From Bifidobacterium pseudocatenulatum DSM 20438 = JCM 1200 = LMG 10505 (GTDB lineage Bacteria > Actinomycetota > Actinomycetes > Actinomycetales > Bifidobacteriaceae), in NCBI RefSeq assembly GCF_001025215.1, contig NZ_AP012330.1, forward strand, positions 806,001 through 870,000: 64,000 nt of DNA. Direction: 5' to 3'. Under the pieces are notes generated by a model that was not told the origin of the DNA, did not search any database, and saw only the letters and a program-made list of their open reading frames with translations. Positions 53,101 through 61,821 of the stretch are shown here, piece by piece. Numbering within the stretch: position 1 is the stretch's first letter; each line of letters opens with the position of its first letter. Position numbers and translations under genes: made by a program.

Positions 53101-53300
53101 GGCTTGATCTTACCGAAGCGACGCTGAATGAATTTGGTCGGTTCGACCGGTTGAAAGCGTCCATCAACAAGCCTTTGGCAAAGGCGTTTTTCAGCAAGCC
53201 GGATAGCTCTGTCACCCAATTCACTGCGAATCTTCTCGCCACCAAGTTGCTGAAAAGCTTTATCCTTGAAGGAGGATTCGATCTGGACGATCGTAAATAG
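50115..53300 (+). CDS. hsdR: Type I restriction-modification system endonuclease subunit
   Basis: A 1061-residue translocating endonuclease. The N-terminal nuclease domain includes VIHIELKKSG (about residue 155) with the ExK of the catalytic centre. Walker A is TTGSGKT (about 310), the DEAH-type box reads DECHRS (about 419), motif III is FTGTPI, and motif VI is in QAFSRTNRLF. A C-terminal helical domain follows. The start at 50115 lies behind GGGGAG. It is outside the block bounded by the 30-bp repeats, so it would stay in place when hsdM-hsdS inverts. Full length with no break seen. Confidence 0.94.
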   Translation: MFYDKESDFEDDLVAVLKRHGWTDGVLEYPTEQDLIDNWASILFDNNKGIDRLNGQRLTKGEMAQILEQIETLRTPLALNSFINGKTVSIKRDNPRDEAHYGKEISLKIYDRQEIAAGQSRYQIARQPIYPAKNKMLNDRRGDVCLLINGMPVIHIELKKSGIPISQATNQIAKYAHEGVFTGLFRLVQVFVAMNPDDAVYFANPGEGDFNDDYFFHWADYNNEPTAANKHVGQDEWKRFASDLLSIPMAHQLIGFYTVADSADGCLKVLRSYQYQAVNAISDRVRTCKWDEPVPSGTPGRPGGYVWHTTGSGKTMTSFKAAQLVADSKDADKVVFLMDRIELGTQSLLEYRSFADDVDDVQGTENTDVLKAKLASIDPKDTLIVTSIQKMSNIKAGEGHITEEEVKKLAGKRIVFIIDECHRSTFGEMLQDIRHSFPNALYFGFTGTPIHEENRKKGSTTSMVFGDCLHRYSIADGIRDGNVLGFDPYMVLTYRDKDVRQAVALQKAKAATVEEAQADPVKAEVFYHYMDPNQMPMGPMETQAGERIKGIEDYLTSAQYAQGTPHEGKVVEDILDQFPLLSRGNKFHAMLATSSIPEAISYYRLFKERAPQMHVTALFDPNVDNSNGAILKGDALQEIIGDYNELFGKDFIIPTWPKMKKDITARLSHKRPYLTVDQHREERLDLLIVVDQMLTGFDSKWVNTLYLDKIIDYENIIQAFSRTNRLFGSDKPFGTIRYYRKPHTMKGYIEAAVKLYSGDKPLDLFVQKLPENVRLMDARFEEIASVFRAEGVEDFMKLPESVEACRKFAKLFSELNDFLEAAKVQGFTWQQREYSVTHDDGSVEVVRPELDERTYLILVQRYKELFAGDGEGHSEGPEAPYDLDGHITEIDTGLIDTDYMNANFTKWLKALGGGDTALLASAEEELHKSFASLSQEEQRYAELFMHDVERGEIELEEGKTLRDYITYYANSAKNSQVEKITKAFGVDGALLNEMIRLDLTEATLNEFGRFDRLKASINKPLAKAFFSKPDSSVTQFTANLLATKLLKSFILEGGFDLDDRK

Positions 53301-53328
53301 CGGACGGTAGTAAAACAGGGGGAGAATC

Positions 53329-54075
53329 ATGTCGGTTGTCGATGAGGCGAAACTGGGGTATCTGGACTTTCTTTCGCGTGAGGATCGGGTACGCCACCAT
53401 CGCTACGTTGAGGAAATGAAGCAGTATGACATGATGCGCTCCGGCGACATCAATGCCATTTCGGAAAGCGCGAAACTGTGGGATTCCGGACTATACGGCC
53501 ATCTGTCGGACGATCCTCTGAAAAACGCGAAATACCGTTTCGTCACCACCATTACCTTGGCCACGCGTTTCGCCATTGAAGGCGGCATGGACGAGGAAGA
53601 CGCATACAACGCCTCCGATCTGTACATTCAAGATCTTGACAATTGCAAGACCCCGGAAGACGTGCGCCGACTGCACACCGACATGATGACCTTCTTCACT
53701 TGGGCTATGGCCGACATGCAGAAAACCGACACCCATTCCAAAGCCGTCAACGAATGCATGGACTACATCCACTACCATCTGCATGAGAAAATCACTGTCG
53801 CGATTCTGGCACAGCACGTGCATTTGAATCCCACGTATCTGTCAGAACTGTTCGCACGCGAAACGGGAACGTCATTGTCGCAATACATTACCGACAAACG
53901 TATGGAAGCCGCCGAAAACATGCTGAAATATTCGGAATACAGCTTCAATGAGATCGCACAGATCCTCGCATACCGGTCGCAAAGCCACTTTTCGAAAGTG
54001 TTCAAAAAACATAGCGGCATGACACCGGGTGAGTACCGCGCCAAGTATTCACAGAACGGCATCTGGCCGGAGTAG
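53329..54075 (+). CDS. AraC-family transcriptional regulator
   Basis: A 248-residue regulator. The C-terminal 95 residues form the double helix-turn-helix of the AraC family: VAILAQHVHLNPTYLSELFARETG and then SFNEIAQILAYRSQSHFSKVFKKHSGMTPGEYR, given here in parts. The N-terminal 140 residues (mostly helical) do not show a cupin ligand pocket. The gene starts 28 bases after hsdR in the same direction and is probably co-transcribed. It could regulate the restriction locus, but it may equally control something else. Confidence 0.85.
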   Translation: MSVVDEAKLGYLDFLSREDRVRHHRYVEEMKQYDMMRSGDINAISESAKLWDSGLYGHLSDDPLKNAKYRFVTTITLATRFAIEGGMDEEDAYNASDLYIQDLDNCKTPEDVRRLHTDMMTFFTWAMADMQKTDTHSKAVNECMDYIHYHLHEKITVAILAQHVHLNPTYLSELFARETGTSLSQYITDKRMEAAENMLKYSEYSFNEIAQILAYRSQSHFSKVFKKHSGMTPGEYRAKYSQNGIWPE

Positions 54076-54289
54076 TAGCGCCTCGGCGTGTCGCGGGCGA
54101 TGCGGTGAACCGGACGTAACGACATCGCGAACTTCGGGTGTGCCAATCGTGAAATCGATGTGGTTTCGCGTGTGGCATACGTTCGAATCGACTACGGTGA
54201 AAGTATTCAATGATGATGCGCGCCGGCCGAATGAACGACAGAACGGAAACGCGCGCAGGATGTGGATGAAAGCAAAGGAATAAACGAAT

Positions 54290-55102
54290 ATGGGAATGCC
54301 CCTTGATTTGTATGTGATTCGACATGGCGAATCCGAAGCGAACGTGATTATCAGTGCCGGTGAACAGGGTGACAACTCGCTGTATACGCAGGACAACGTC
54401 ACCGTGCCCGACCGTTCGTGGAGGCTTACGGCCACCGGCCGCAAGCAGGCGGACTGCATCGGCCGCTGGTTGGTCTCACAGCAGCCGTTGTTCGACCGCT
54501 ACCTCGTCTCGCCGTACGTGCGCACGCGTGAGACGGCTGCCACGATGGCCCTGCCTAAGGCGAAATGGGAGGAGACGCGCGTGCTGCGCGAACGCTCCTG
54601 GGGTGAGATCAATACCATCACGAAAGACGATTTCAAAACCAATTACGCGCGTAACTGGATGTTCAAGAACACTGATCCACTGTATTGGCGTCCGCCGGCG
54701 GGCGAATCGATCGCCGATGTGGCCGAAAACCGCGTGCATAATCTGCTCACATCCCTGAACCGCAAGTCGGACGCAGAATCCGTGGTGATGGTCAGTCACG
54801 GCGACCTCATGCTGGCGCTTATGCTCACTTTGGAGGACTTGTCCGACGAGGAATTCATGCACCGTGCGGCGTCCGACGAATGGAAGATCACTAATTGTAC
54901 GTGCTTCCATTATTCGCGCCGTGATCCGGCGACCGGGCGTACGCATAAGCGGTTCTGTTGGGAGCAGACCGCCCGCCCGGTGTTCGACGATGCGGAAGGT
55001 CGTTGGGCGGTGAAAGTGGACGATTGGCGTGAATTCAAGCGTCCAGTGCTGTCGAATGGCGATTTGGTGGACGTTGTTCATGCGGTTGACCGTCACCTGT
55101 GA
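54290..55102 (+). CDS. Histidine phosphatase (phosphoglycerate mutase-like)
   Basis: A 270-residue protein of the histidine phosphatase superfamily. The RHG motif is LYVIRHGESEANV; the second Arg is in PYVRTRETAA; and the second catalytic His is in VMVSHGDLMLAL. The C-terminal 60 residues extend beyond the core. Substrates range from phosphoglycerate to various phosphoesters; the length and N-terminal form suit a broad-specificity phosphatase. The ATG follows AAAGGAATAAACGAAT, 7-8 bases of spacing. Confidence 0.88.
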   Translation: MGMPLDLYVIRHGESEANVIISAGEQGDNSLYTQDNVTVPDRSWRLTATGRKQADCIGRWLVSQQPLFDRYLVSPYVRTRETAATMALPKAKWEETRVLRERSWGEINTITKDDFKTNYARNWMFKNTDPLYWRPPAGESIADVAENRVHNLLTSLNRKSDAESVVMVSHGDLMLALMLTLEDLSDEEFMHRAASDEWKITNCTCFHYSRRDPATGRTHKRFCWEQTARPVFDDAEGRWAVKVDDWREFKRPVLSNGDLVDVVHAVDRHL

Positions 55103-55214
55103 TGTGTGTTGGTCTGTTGATTGCATGATCGGATTGGCTGATATCGACGATTGATGCCCCCATCTTGCGTGTGCAACGCGCCCGTGTCCACGCCCCACTA
55201 CAATGGCTGTGACA

Positions 55215-55238
55215 CGCGGCGCGTTTTTGCTTGCCGCG
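55215..55238 (+). promoter_or_regulatory. Leader hairpin of the nucleobase permease
   Basis: CGCGGC pairs with GCCGCG over a loop with a T5 run, 25 bases before the permease start. Possible attenuator or stabiliser. Confidence 0.3.
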
Positions 55239-55262
55239 AAAGAGAGTTAAGGAGACAATCAC

Positions 55263-56552
55263 ATGTCCAATCTGTTCACGTGGCAGGTCCACGGTGATGG
55301 CAAGACGCTGAAGCCGGGCGAAGTCGTTGAGCCTGACGAGCGCCTGACTTGGCCGCGCACCGCCGAAATTGGCGCACAGCATGTCATCGCCATGTTCGGT
55401 GCCACGTTCCTCGTGCCGATTCTGACCGGTTTCGACCCGTCCACCACTTTGTTCTTTACGGCCATGTCTACCGCACTGTTCCTGCTGATCAACAAGAACG
55501 TGCTGCCGAGCTACCTGGGCTCGTCCTTCGGTTTCATCGCGCCGATCGCCGCCGTGGCCAGCGCCCACAAGGGCCTCGCTGTCGCGTCCTTCGGCATCAT
55601 GGTCACCGGCATCCTGCTGGCCCTGATCGGCGTGCTCGTCCATTACGCGGGCGCCAAGTGGATCGACATCATCATGCCGCCGGTTGTCAACGGTGCCATT
55701 GTGGCTATCATCGGCTTCAACCTGGCTCCGAGCGTGTGGAACAACTTCAAGGTCGCTCCCGACACCGCCATCGTCACCCTCGTGGCCGTGCTGCTCGTCG
55801 CCGTGTTGTTCAAGGGTCTGCTCGGCCGACTCAACATCCTCATCGGCGTGATCATCGGCTATGCGTACGCCTGCTTCCGTGGTCAGGTCGACTTCTCCGC
55901 CATCGGCAAGGCCGCATGGATCGGCCTGCCGGAATTCCGTCTGCCGCAGGTCGACTTCACCATCCTGCCGATGTTCATCCCAGTCGTGCTCGTGCTCATC
56001 GCCGAAAACGTCGGCCATGTCAAGTCCGTGTCCCAGATGACCGGCCGCGATTATGACGACCAGATCGGCACCGCGCTGTTCGCAGACGGTCTCGGCACCA
56101 CCATCGCCGGCTTCGGCGGCGGTTCTGGCACCACCACCTACGGTGAGAATATCGGCGTGATGGCTGCCACCAAGGTCTACTCGACCGCCGCATACTGGTG
56201 CGCCGCCGCGTTCGCGCTGATTCTGAGCCTGTGCCCGAAGTTCGGTGCAATCATCAACACCATTCCGGCTGGCGTGCTCGGTGGCGTGACCACCCTGCTG
56301 TACGGCATGATCGGCATGGTCGGCATCCGTATTTGGGTTGAGAACAAGGTCAACTTCGACAAGCCGCTGAACATCATGGTTGCCGCAATCACCATGATCA
56401 TCGCCATCGGCCAGTTCGCGTTCGCTTTCAATGGCATTTCCTTCAACGGCATCGCCATTGGCACCATCGTGGTCCTCGTCGCCTACCACGGCCTGAAGGC
56501 CATCGGCAAGGCTACCGGCACCATTGCCAAGGACGATCCGGACATTCTGTGA
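55263..56552 (+). CDS. Uracil/xanthine permease (NCS2 family)
   Basis: A 429-residue nucleobase:H+ symporter in the membrane with about 12-14 helices. Family signs: QHVIAMFGATFLVPILTGF, the helix FGFIAPIAAV, LIAENVGHVKSVS with the substrate-contacting Glu, and FGGGSGTTTYGENIGV. These resemble UraA more than the purine NCS2 group. The ATG follows AAGGAGACAATCAC. It is the only gene of its transcript and ends at a strong terminator. Confidence 0.92.
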   Translation: MSNLFTWQVHGDGKTLKPGEVVEPDERLTWPRTAEIGAQHVIAMFGATFLVPILTGFDPSTTLFFTAMSTALFLLINKNVLPSYLGSSFGFIAPIAAVASAHKGLAVASFGIMVTGILLALIGVLVHYAGAKWIDIIMPPVVNGAIVAIIGFNLAPSVWNNFKVAPDTAIVTLVAVLLVAVLFKGLLGRLNILIGVIIGYAYACFRGQVDFSAIGKAAWIGLPEFRLPQVDFTILPMFIPVVLVLIAENVGHVKSVSQMTGRDYDDQIGTALFADGLGTTIAGFGGGSGTTTYGENIGVMAATKVYSTAAYWCAAAFALILSLCPKFGAIINTIPAGVLGGVTTLLYGMIGMVGIRIWVENKVNFDKPLNIMVAAITMIIAIGQFAFAFNGISFNGIAIGTIVVLVAYHGLKAIGKATGTIAKDDPDIL

Positions 56553-56575
56553 CGGACGGCAATCAGCCGTATCGG

Positions 56576-56608
56576 ACCCGTCGGTCTTATGACCGGCGGG
56601 TTCTTTTT
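56576..56608 (+). terminator. Terminator after the nucleobase permease
   Basis: A 9-bp stem (ACCCGTCGG with CCGGCGGGT) and 8-base loop, followed by TTCTTTTTG. Confidence 0.85.
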
Positions 56609-56723
56609 GTATGTGTTTTCATGCAAACGTTCCAACATATTTCGTCAATCGATCAATGTGTTGCGTTGAGCAGGTTTTATGATGGTGCGTGTAAGTGAAT
56701 GCGCATGCGGCAAGGGAGGTATG

Positions 56724-57434
56724 ATGAGCACTGCAGCAGGAAAGAAGATCGCTATCGTCACCGGTTCCGCGCTTGGATTGGGATATGAGCTGACTCGACA
56801 GCTGATCGCCAAAGGATGGTTCGTTGCTGGTATTGATTTCAATGGCGCACGTCAGACGGAGTTGTCAAAGACTTTTGCTGCCGACGAATACAGAGCTTTT
56901 GTGGGCGATATTTCCGACGAATCGTTCGTGAAGAACTCTATTGCCGCAATCTCGAAAATCGGTCATATCGATTTGCTGATCAACAATGCCGGGCAGCCTT
57001 CGTTCAAAGTCCCGACCGCATACGAGGCGGCCGATGTGGACAAGTGTCTGAAGGGGCTGAAAGGCATGGTGTTGTGGAGTGTGGAAACGCTGAAAGCAGA
57101 CGGTGAGCGGGATCTCAAAATCGCCAACGTTATGTCTACTGCGGCAACGCGAGGCAATCCCAACGAATCCGTGTACTGCGCCACCAAGTGGGGCGAGAAG
57201 GGCTACACCAAGAGTTTGCAGGCCGCATACAAGGGGACCAGTGTGAAAATCGTGGGTGTCTATCCGGGTGGCATCGACACCCCGTTCTACCGTGACAGCC
57301 ATGACTACGTTTCAGAAGAAAAGCAGCATACCTTCATGCGTGCCAACCAACTGGCCGAAGTGATTCTGTTCAATCTGGTCAACGAAGCGAATCTGACCGT
57401 CACTGATATCGAAATCAACCGCAATCCGGCGTGA
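56724..57434 (+). CDS. Short-chain dehydrogenase/reductase
   Basis: A 236-residue NAD(P)-dependent oxidoreductase. The dinucleotide-binding motif is VTGSALGLGYE, then LINNAGQPS, and the catalytic Tyr-x3-Lys is YCATKWGEK, with the usual YPGGIDTPF afterwards. The exact ATG (56721 or 56724) is unclear because the ribosome site AGGGAGG is close to both. The enzyme's substrate cannot be told; the family covers sugar, steroid and carbonyl reductions. Confidence 0.88.
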   Translation: MSTAAGKKIAIVTGSALGLGYELTRQLIAKGWFVAGIDFNGARQTELSKTFAADEYRAFVGDISDESFVKNSIAAISKIGHIDLLINNAGQPSFKVPTAYEAADVDKCLKGLKGMVLWSVETLKADGERDLKIANVMSTAATRGNPNESVYCATKWGEKGYTKSLQAAYKGTSVKIVGVYPGGIDTPFYRDSHDYVSEEKQHTFMRANQLAEVILFNLVNEANLTVTDIEINRNPA

Positions 57435-57540
57435 ATATAACGAATATGAAGGATTGAAGGAACGTAAGAAAAAGTATCGGGCATAGGCTACAGTTATCAG
57501 GTTTGCGCAACGTGCGTAATATTTGACATGAAAGGCCATT

Positions 57541-59613
57541 GTGCCCGATACCGTTTTTGATGAAGATACCCTCGCAGCCGCTTCCGAAGTGATGGGCGAG
57601 GAAGAGGAACGCCCGCTGACATTCGCCGAACTCGGCGTTCCTGGTCCGCTGGTCCGCGTGCTTGCGGCTGATGACAAGAAAACCGCTTTTCCGATTCAGG
57701 CCGACACACTTCCCGATTCGTTGGCTGGGCGAGACATTCTTGGCCGCGGTCGTACCGGTTCCGGTAAGACGTTGGCGTTCTCGATTCCGCTGGTCGCTCG
57801 TCTGGGTGAAGTGGATGCCAACGAATATGAGAATATGAGCCAGTTCCGCCATGAGGTTGATCGTGTGAAGCAGGCTCATGCCAAGGAGCGGCGCGCCGAT
57901 GATTTCGTGCCTCATCCGCGTGGCTTGGTGCTTGCTCCAACCCGTGAGCTTGCCAACCAGATCAACGACGTGCTGATGCCACTTGCCCAGATATACGGCA
58001 TCAACACCACCACCGTGTATGGCGGCGTACGTTATGCCCGTCAGATCCGTGACCTTCAGGCCGGTGCCGATATTGTGGTGGCTTGCCCAGGTCGTCTTGA
58101 GGATTTGATCGAACAGGGCGCGCTCACCTTGGACAAGGTTGAGGTCGCGGTTATTGATGAGGCCGACGAAATGGCCGATATGGGCTTCCTTCCGCCAGTC
58201 AAGCGACTGCTCGGACAGATTTCGTTCGACGCGCAGATCATGCTGTTCTCCGCCACGCTCGACCATGGTGTGGACGAAGTGGTGGAAACCTTCCTGTCCG
58301 ATCCGAAGGTGCATAGCGTTGATTCCGCGACGGCGACCGTTGACGAGATGACCCACCATGTGTTCAAAACCACGCAGGGCAACCGTCACGAGCTGGTGCG
58401 CACCCTCGCTTCCGGCAAGGGCCGTCGCATTCTGTTCACCCGTACCAAATTCCAGACGCAGAAGCTTGCCAAGGATTTAACGCAGAACGGCATTCCTGCG
58501 GCCGAATTGCACGGCAACCTGAGCCAGAACCAGCGTGACCGCAATCTGGCCGCCTTCAACTCCGGCGATGTGAACGTTATGGTGGCCACCGATGTGGCCG
58601 CGCGAGGCATCGATGTTTCCGGTGTGGAACTCGTAGTGCAGGTCGAACCGCCGGAAGATCCGAAATCCTTCCTGCATCGTTCCGGACGAACCGCGCGAGC
58701 CGGTCATTCCGGTGACGTGGTGACCATCATTCTGCCGAACCAGCGCCGCAGAACCCGTCGCATGATGCGTGAGGCCGGACTGACGGTCGAACCGATCGAC
58801 GTGACCCCTGATTCGCCGGAAGTGTTGGAGCTCGTTGGCGAAGTGGCCGAGCCGGTGTTCGGCTGGACGCTTGAGCAGTCGCAGCCGGTAGGAAATCCGC
58901 GCCGCAGGAAGAATGGCAAGGGGGATGCCGACGGCGAACGTTCCGGCAGGCCGAACCGTTCCGGCGGGCGTAACAAGGATCGCGGCAAAGACAAGGGCGG
59001 CAAGCCGTTTAAGTCCGAACGTAAGGATCGTCGTGATCGCGACCAGCGTGAGGAGCGTAACGACAGCGCGAAGAAGTTCGAGCCGAAGAAGAACCGTGCG
59101 GAACGCCGTGCCGCCAAGTTCGAAGGTCGTGACAATCGTGAATTCGAAGCGCGTGAACATCGTTGGGAACATCCTGAAATTCAGGAGGAACGCCGCGAAC
59201 AGCACGAGGAAAAGCGCAACAACAAACGTCGTGAAAAGTACACGCGCCTGCATGAGCAGCAGCGCAGCGACAATGAACAGCGCGAAACAACGAACAAGCG
59301 TAGGAACGACGGTGATTACGGCAATACCGACAATCGCAGGAAGCCGGGAAAAAAGAAGTCCGGACAGCTTGCGAAAAAGCAGGGTGCGCCAAGCAAGAAG
59401 CAGCGCAAGTCTGAAGCCCGTGCCGAGCGTCGATATGACGACGATCGTCGGTCCAAAGGCAAGAAGCATGACGAGCGTTCCTCGGACGCGAAACGCTATG
59501 ACCGTCATACGGAAGTCAAGCGTGGCGGCCGTGGCGAACGTCACGACAAGCATGCAGGGCAGTCACGGCATCGCCATGCGAACATCAGGAAAGCGCCATT
59601 CCGTATGCGTTGA
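57541..59613 (+). CDS. DEAD-box RNA helicase with charged C-terminal tail
   Basis: A 690-residue ATP-dependent RNA helicase. Motifs in order: Q motif FPIQADTLP, Walker A GRTGSGKT, APTRELANQ, VIDEADEMADMG (DEAD), SAT, and ARGIDVSGVE, HRSGRTARAG in the second RecA domain. From about residue 450 the chain is an unstructured tail of Arg, Lys, Glu and Asp runs, with short repeats such as ERNN and RRDR. Such tails recruit structured RNA. The GTG at 57541 follows AAAGG. Its relatives help ribosome assembly and mRNA turnover at low temperature. Confidence 0.92.
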   Translation: MPDTVFDEDTLAAASEVMGEEEERPLTFAELGVPGPLVRVLAADDKKTAFPIQADTLPDSLAGRDILGRGRTGSGKTLAFSIPLVARLGEVDANEYENMSQFRHEVDRVKQAHAKERRADDFVPHPRGLVLAPTRELANQINDVLMPLAQIYGINTTTVYGGVRYARQIRDLQAGADIVVACPGRLEDLIEQGALTLDKVEVAVIDEADEMADMGFLPPVKRLLGQISFDAQIMLFSATLDHGVDEVVETFLSDPKVHSVDSATATVDEMTHHVFKTTQGNRHELVRTLASGKGRRILFTRTKFQTQKLAKDLTQNGIPAAELHGNLSQNQRDRNLAAFNSGDVNVMVATDVAARGIDVSGVELVVQVEPPEDPKSFLHRSGRTARAGHSGDVVTIILPNQRRRTRRMMREAGLTVEPIDVTPDSPEVLELVGEVAEPVFGWTLEQSQPVGNPRRRKNGKGDADGERSGRPNRSGGRNKDRGKDKGGKPFKSERKDRRDRDQREERNDSAKKFEPKKNRAERRAAKFEGRDNREFEAREHRWEHPEIQEERREQHEEKRNNKRREKYTRLHEQQRSDNEQRETTNKRRNDGDYGNTDNRRKPGKKKSGQLAKKQGAPSKKQRKSEARAERRYDDDRRSKGKKHDERSSDAKRYDRHTEVKRGGRGERHDKHAGQSRHRHANIRKAPFRMR

Positions 59614-59653
59614 TCGCTGAAAAGCAAAATCAAAGTTTGCGTAGCTGGCAAAC

Positions 59654-59710
59654 AATAGAAAACGGTGTCCGCCAAAATCTATGAACTTTTGGCGGACACC
59701 GTTTTCTATT
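59654..59710. terminator. Perfect 24-bp bidirectional terminator
   Basis: A 24-bp perfect stem (from AATAGAAAACGG) with a 9-base loop between convergent helicase and permease genes; A/T runs at both ends. One of the strongest hairpins in the window. Confidence 0.9.
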
Positions 59711-59754
59711 AAATCTGATCATCTATTAATTTGCTTGGCTATATGAAAAGTTGC

Positions 59755-60543
59755 TCAGCCTGTAATCGGATTGTATTGGTCGTCTGCAGTGAAGCACTTA
59801 CGGTACGCCATCACCATAATGAGACTGTCAGCCAGAAGCGTCAACGCTGCGATGGCGGCGAGAATCAGGAACTGGTATTTCGCAGCATCGATAGGATTGC
59901 CGCCGGCGATGATCTGACCGGCCATCATGCCAGGCACCGTCACAATGCCGCTGGAAGCCAGCGAGGCGGTAGTCGGCAGCAAACCCAAACGAATCGACGA
60001 GACGATGGACGGGCGTGCGGCCTCCCAAGCGGTCGCACCCAATGCCAGCAGCGTATCCACTTCGTCACGGCGTTCCTTCATGCTTTCGAAGAACCGGCTC
60101 AATCCAACCGCCAAAGCGGACACGGTATTGCCAAGCAGCATGCCGGTCAACGGTACCACCAATTGCGGCGCATACCACGGTTGCGGGCGAATGATCAATT
60201 CGGTGACCAACGAAATCATAATGAGCATGGTGATGACCAAGCTCAAAAACACGGGACCGGCCAAGCCCCTCGGCACACCCTTGGCACGGGACAGGGTGAT
60301 TTGCACGGCCGCGATCAGCATGAACATCACCAGCAGCAGCACCAGCCATGGATTGTTCGACTTGATGACGAACTCCATAATGAAACCCATGGCGCACAAT
60401 TGCAGCAACGCGCGGCACGCCGACCATAGCAGTGTCTTGCCAATACCCATGCGCATCGCTTCGGAAATGCCCGCGGCCACGGCAACCATAACCAATGCGA
60501 TAAGCAGACCCCAAATATCAATGGAATAGTAATTGCCGCTCAT
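59755..60543 (-). CDS. FetB-family ABC transporter permease (UPF0014)
   Basis: A 262-residue membrane protein with about seven hydrophobic segments. The LLALGATAWEAARPSIVSSIR segment and the TASLASSGIVTVPGMMAGQI stretch (read in parts) mark the UPF0014/YbbM group, which includes the E. coli iron exporter FetB. The start overlaps the ATPase stop by 4 bases. It is probably the permease of a metal (iron) or similar exporter; the direction and substrate here are inferred from the E. coli pair. Confidence 0.87.
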   Translation of the reverse strand: MSGNYYSIDIWGLLIALVMVAVAAGISEAMRMGIGKTLLWSACRALLQLCAMGFIMEFVIKSNNPWLVLLLVMFMLIAAVQITLSRAKGVPRGLAGPVFLSLVITMLIMISLVTELIIRPQPWYAPQLVVPLTGMLLGNTVSALAVGLSRFFESMKERRDEVDTLLALGATAWEAARPSIVSSIRLGLLPTTASLASSGIVTVPGMMAGQIIAGGNPIDAAKYQFLILAAIAALTLLADSLIMVMAYRKCFTADDQYNPITG

Positions 60544-61337
60544 GCCTGCGCTCCTTGCATCGAATCGGACTGTGCCGCGAAATCATTGGAATCATTGGTT
60601 GCTGTGGTTCGCGGAGCATTCGCACTTTGCAATACGCCATTGGCCAGTGTAAGAATACGCGTGGCACGTCCATCCGGTGGGCGATGACGAATACGGATCA
60701 CCGTCATGCCCCGCTCTGCGGCCTGAGCCATGATGGACGCCACCTTATCGGCGTTCTCATCATCCAAACCGGCGTCAACCTCGTCGGCAAGCAGCACTTT
60801 TGGCGAAGTAAGCAAGGTGCGCGCCAAACTCACGCGGGCGGCCTGGCCTCCAGACAAGTCATGCGGAGCACGCCCCAAATCAATATCCGCGCAGCCAATG
60901 GCGTCAAGCGTGGCTCGAATGCGATCATCCGGCAGTAGATCGGCGGGTTTGAGAGACTTGCCGGACGACCATTTCTTGCCGAATCCTTGCTTGCCTTCGC
61001 CCGCACGAATAGCCAATGTGAACGGTAGACGAATCGCCTCGGCCACACTCGAACCGATCAATACTGGCTTCTGCGGCAAATACGCCACCTGACTACGCCA
61101 CTGCTGCGGTGTGAATTCGCTGGCAGAGCGCCCTTCAAGCTGAAAATCGCCGTTCGCATTCGGATTCAATCGTGCGAAAGCGGTAAGCAGACTACTCTTG
61201 CCTGATCCGGAAGGGCCAACCAAATCCACAATCTCACCAAGCTTCATATCAACGGATAATCCGCTGAGAATCGTGCGTTGCTCACCATCGACAGGCACGA
61301 CACAGGAAACATTCGAAGCCGAAAAAACATACTGCAT
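60540..61337 (-). CDS. FetA-type ABC transporter ATP-binding protein
   Basis: A 265-residue ATPase partner of the FetB-like permease. Walker A is GPSGSGKSS, the signature DLSGGQAARV, Walker B KVLLADEVDAGLD (with Val rather than Pro after Glu), and the H-loop residue appears as IRIRHRP. The start at ATG 61337 is chosen because the upstream frame (to 61376) lacks support. It overlaps the permease by 4 bases, so the two are co-translated. The C-terminal 40 residues are a low-complexity tail. Confidence 0.88.
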   Translation of the reverse strand: MQYVFSASNVSCVVPVDGEQRTILSGLSVDMKLGEIVDLVGPSGSGKSSLLTAFARLNPNANGDFQLEGRSASEFTPQQWRSQVAYLPQKPVLIGSSVAEAIRLPFTLAIRAGEGKQGFGKKWSSGKSLKPADLLPDDRIRATLDAIGCADIDLGRAPHDLSGGQAARVSLARTLLTSPKVLLADEVDAGLDDENADKVASIMAQAAERGMTVIRIRHRPPDGRATRILTLANGVLQSANAPRTTATNDSNDFAAQSDSMQGAQA

Positions 61338-61413
61338 AATCCAACACCATACCGCTTGACTGCCGGTCGGAAGCATTGGATGCGTTTCTTAGTGTCTTCT
61401 AAGCTGGATCACA

Positions 61414-61683
61414 TTGCATGGGAATATTGCATCTGCCAGTCACGAATTGAAAACACTGCTCGCCATCCTCTATACAAGAGCCGATCTTATTGAATTCCGC
61501 CATAAGCGAGATAAGTCCATCGACGAGCCGTTGAATGAGCTGAGATTCGATGTGGACCGCATGAACATGATCATCTCCAATCTGCTCGACGTGGTGCAGG
61601 CAGACAATCCGGAAAACACCGTCAATGCGGCACATGATGGCGTTCGAGGCGTGATCGGCAAAGGCAAGAACGCTACCGAATAG
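61414..61683 (+). pseudogene. Sensor histidine kinase remnant (phospho-acceptor domain only)
   Basis: This frame encodes the HisKA core ASASHELKTLLAILYTRAD and the second helix ELRFDVDRMNMIISNLLDVVQAD. A real kinase has KTPLA; here Pro is replaced by Leu. There is no membrane part before it (no start with a ribosome site) and no ATPase domain after it, so it is a relic of a kinase gene. Confidence 0.65.
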
Positions 61684-61821
61684 CATCATTCATTCAGCTT
61701 GCTCACAGTATTTTTCGTTGATATTCCAAGGAAAATCAGCCTCAAGGATGAGGTCGTGCCAACGTTTCGTGGACTACAACTGGCACGTTGGAAGTGAAAA
61801 ATATGAAAGCAAGAAGTGAGC

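Noticed and set aside
55035..56489. Large minus-strand frame opposite the nucleobase permease
   Set aside because: Composition (Asp, His, Glu, Gly) is that of an antisense shadow of a membrane protein; no start signal.
58477..59553. Minus-strand frame opposite the helicase tail that looks like a membrane protein
   Set aside because: Hydrophobicity arises because the helicase tail is made of Lys/Arg/Glu codons read backwards; no homology or ribosome site.
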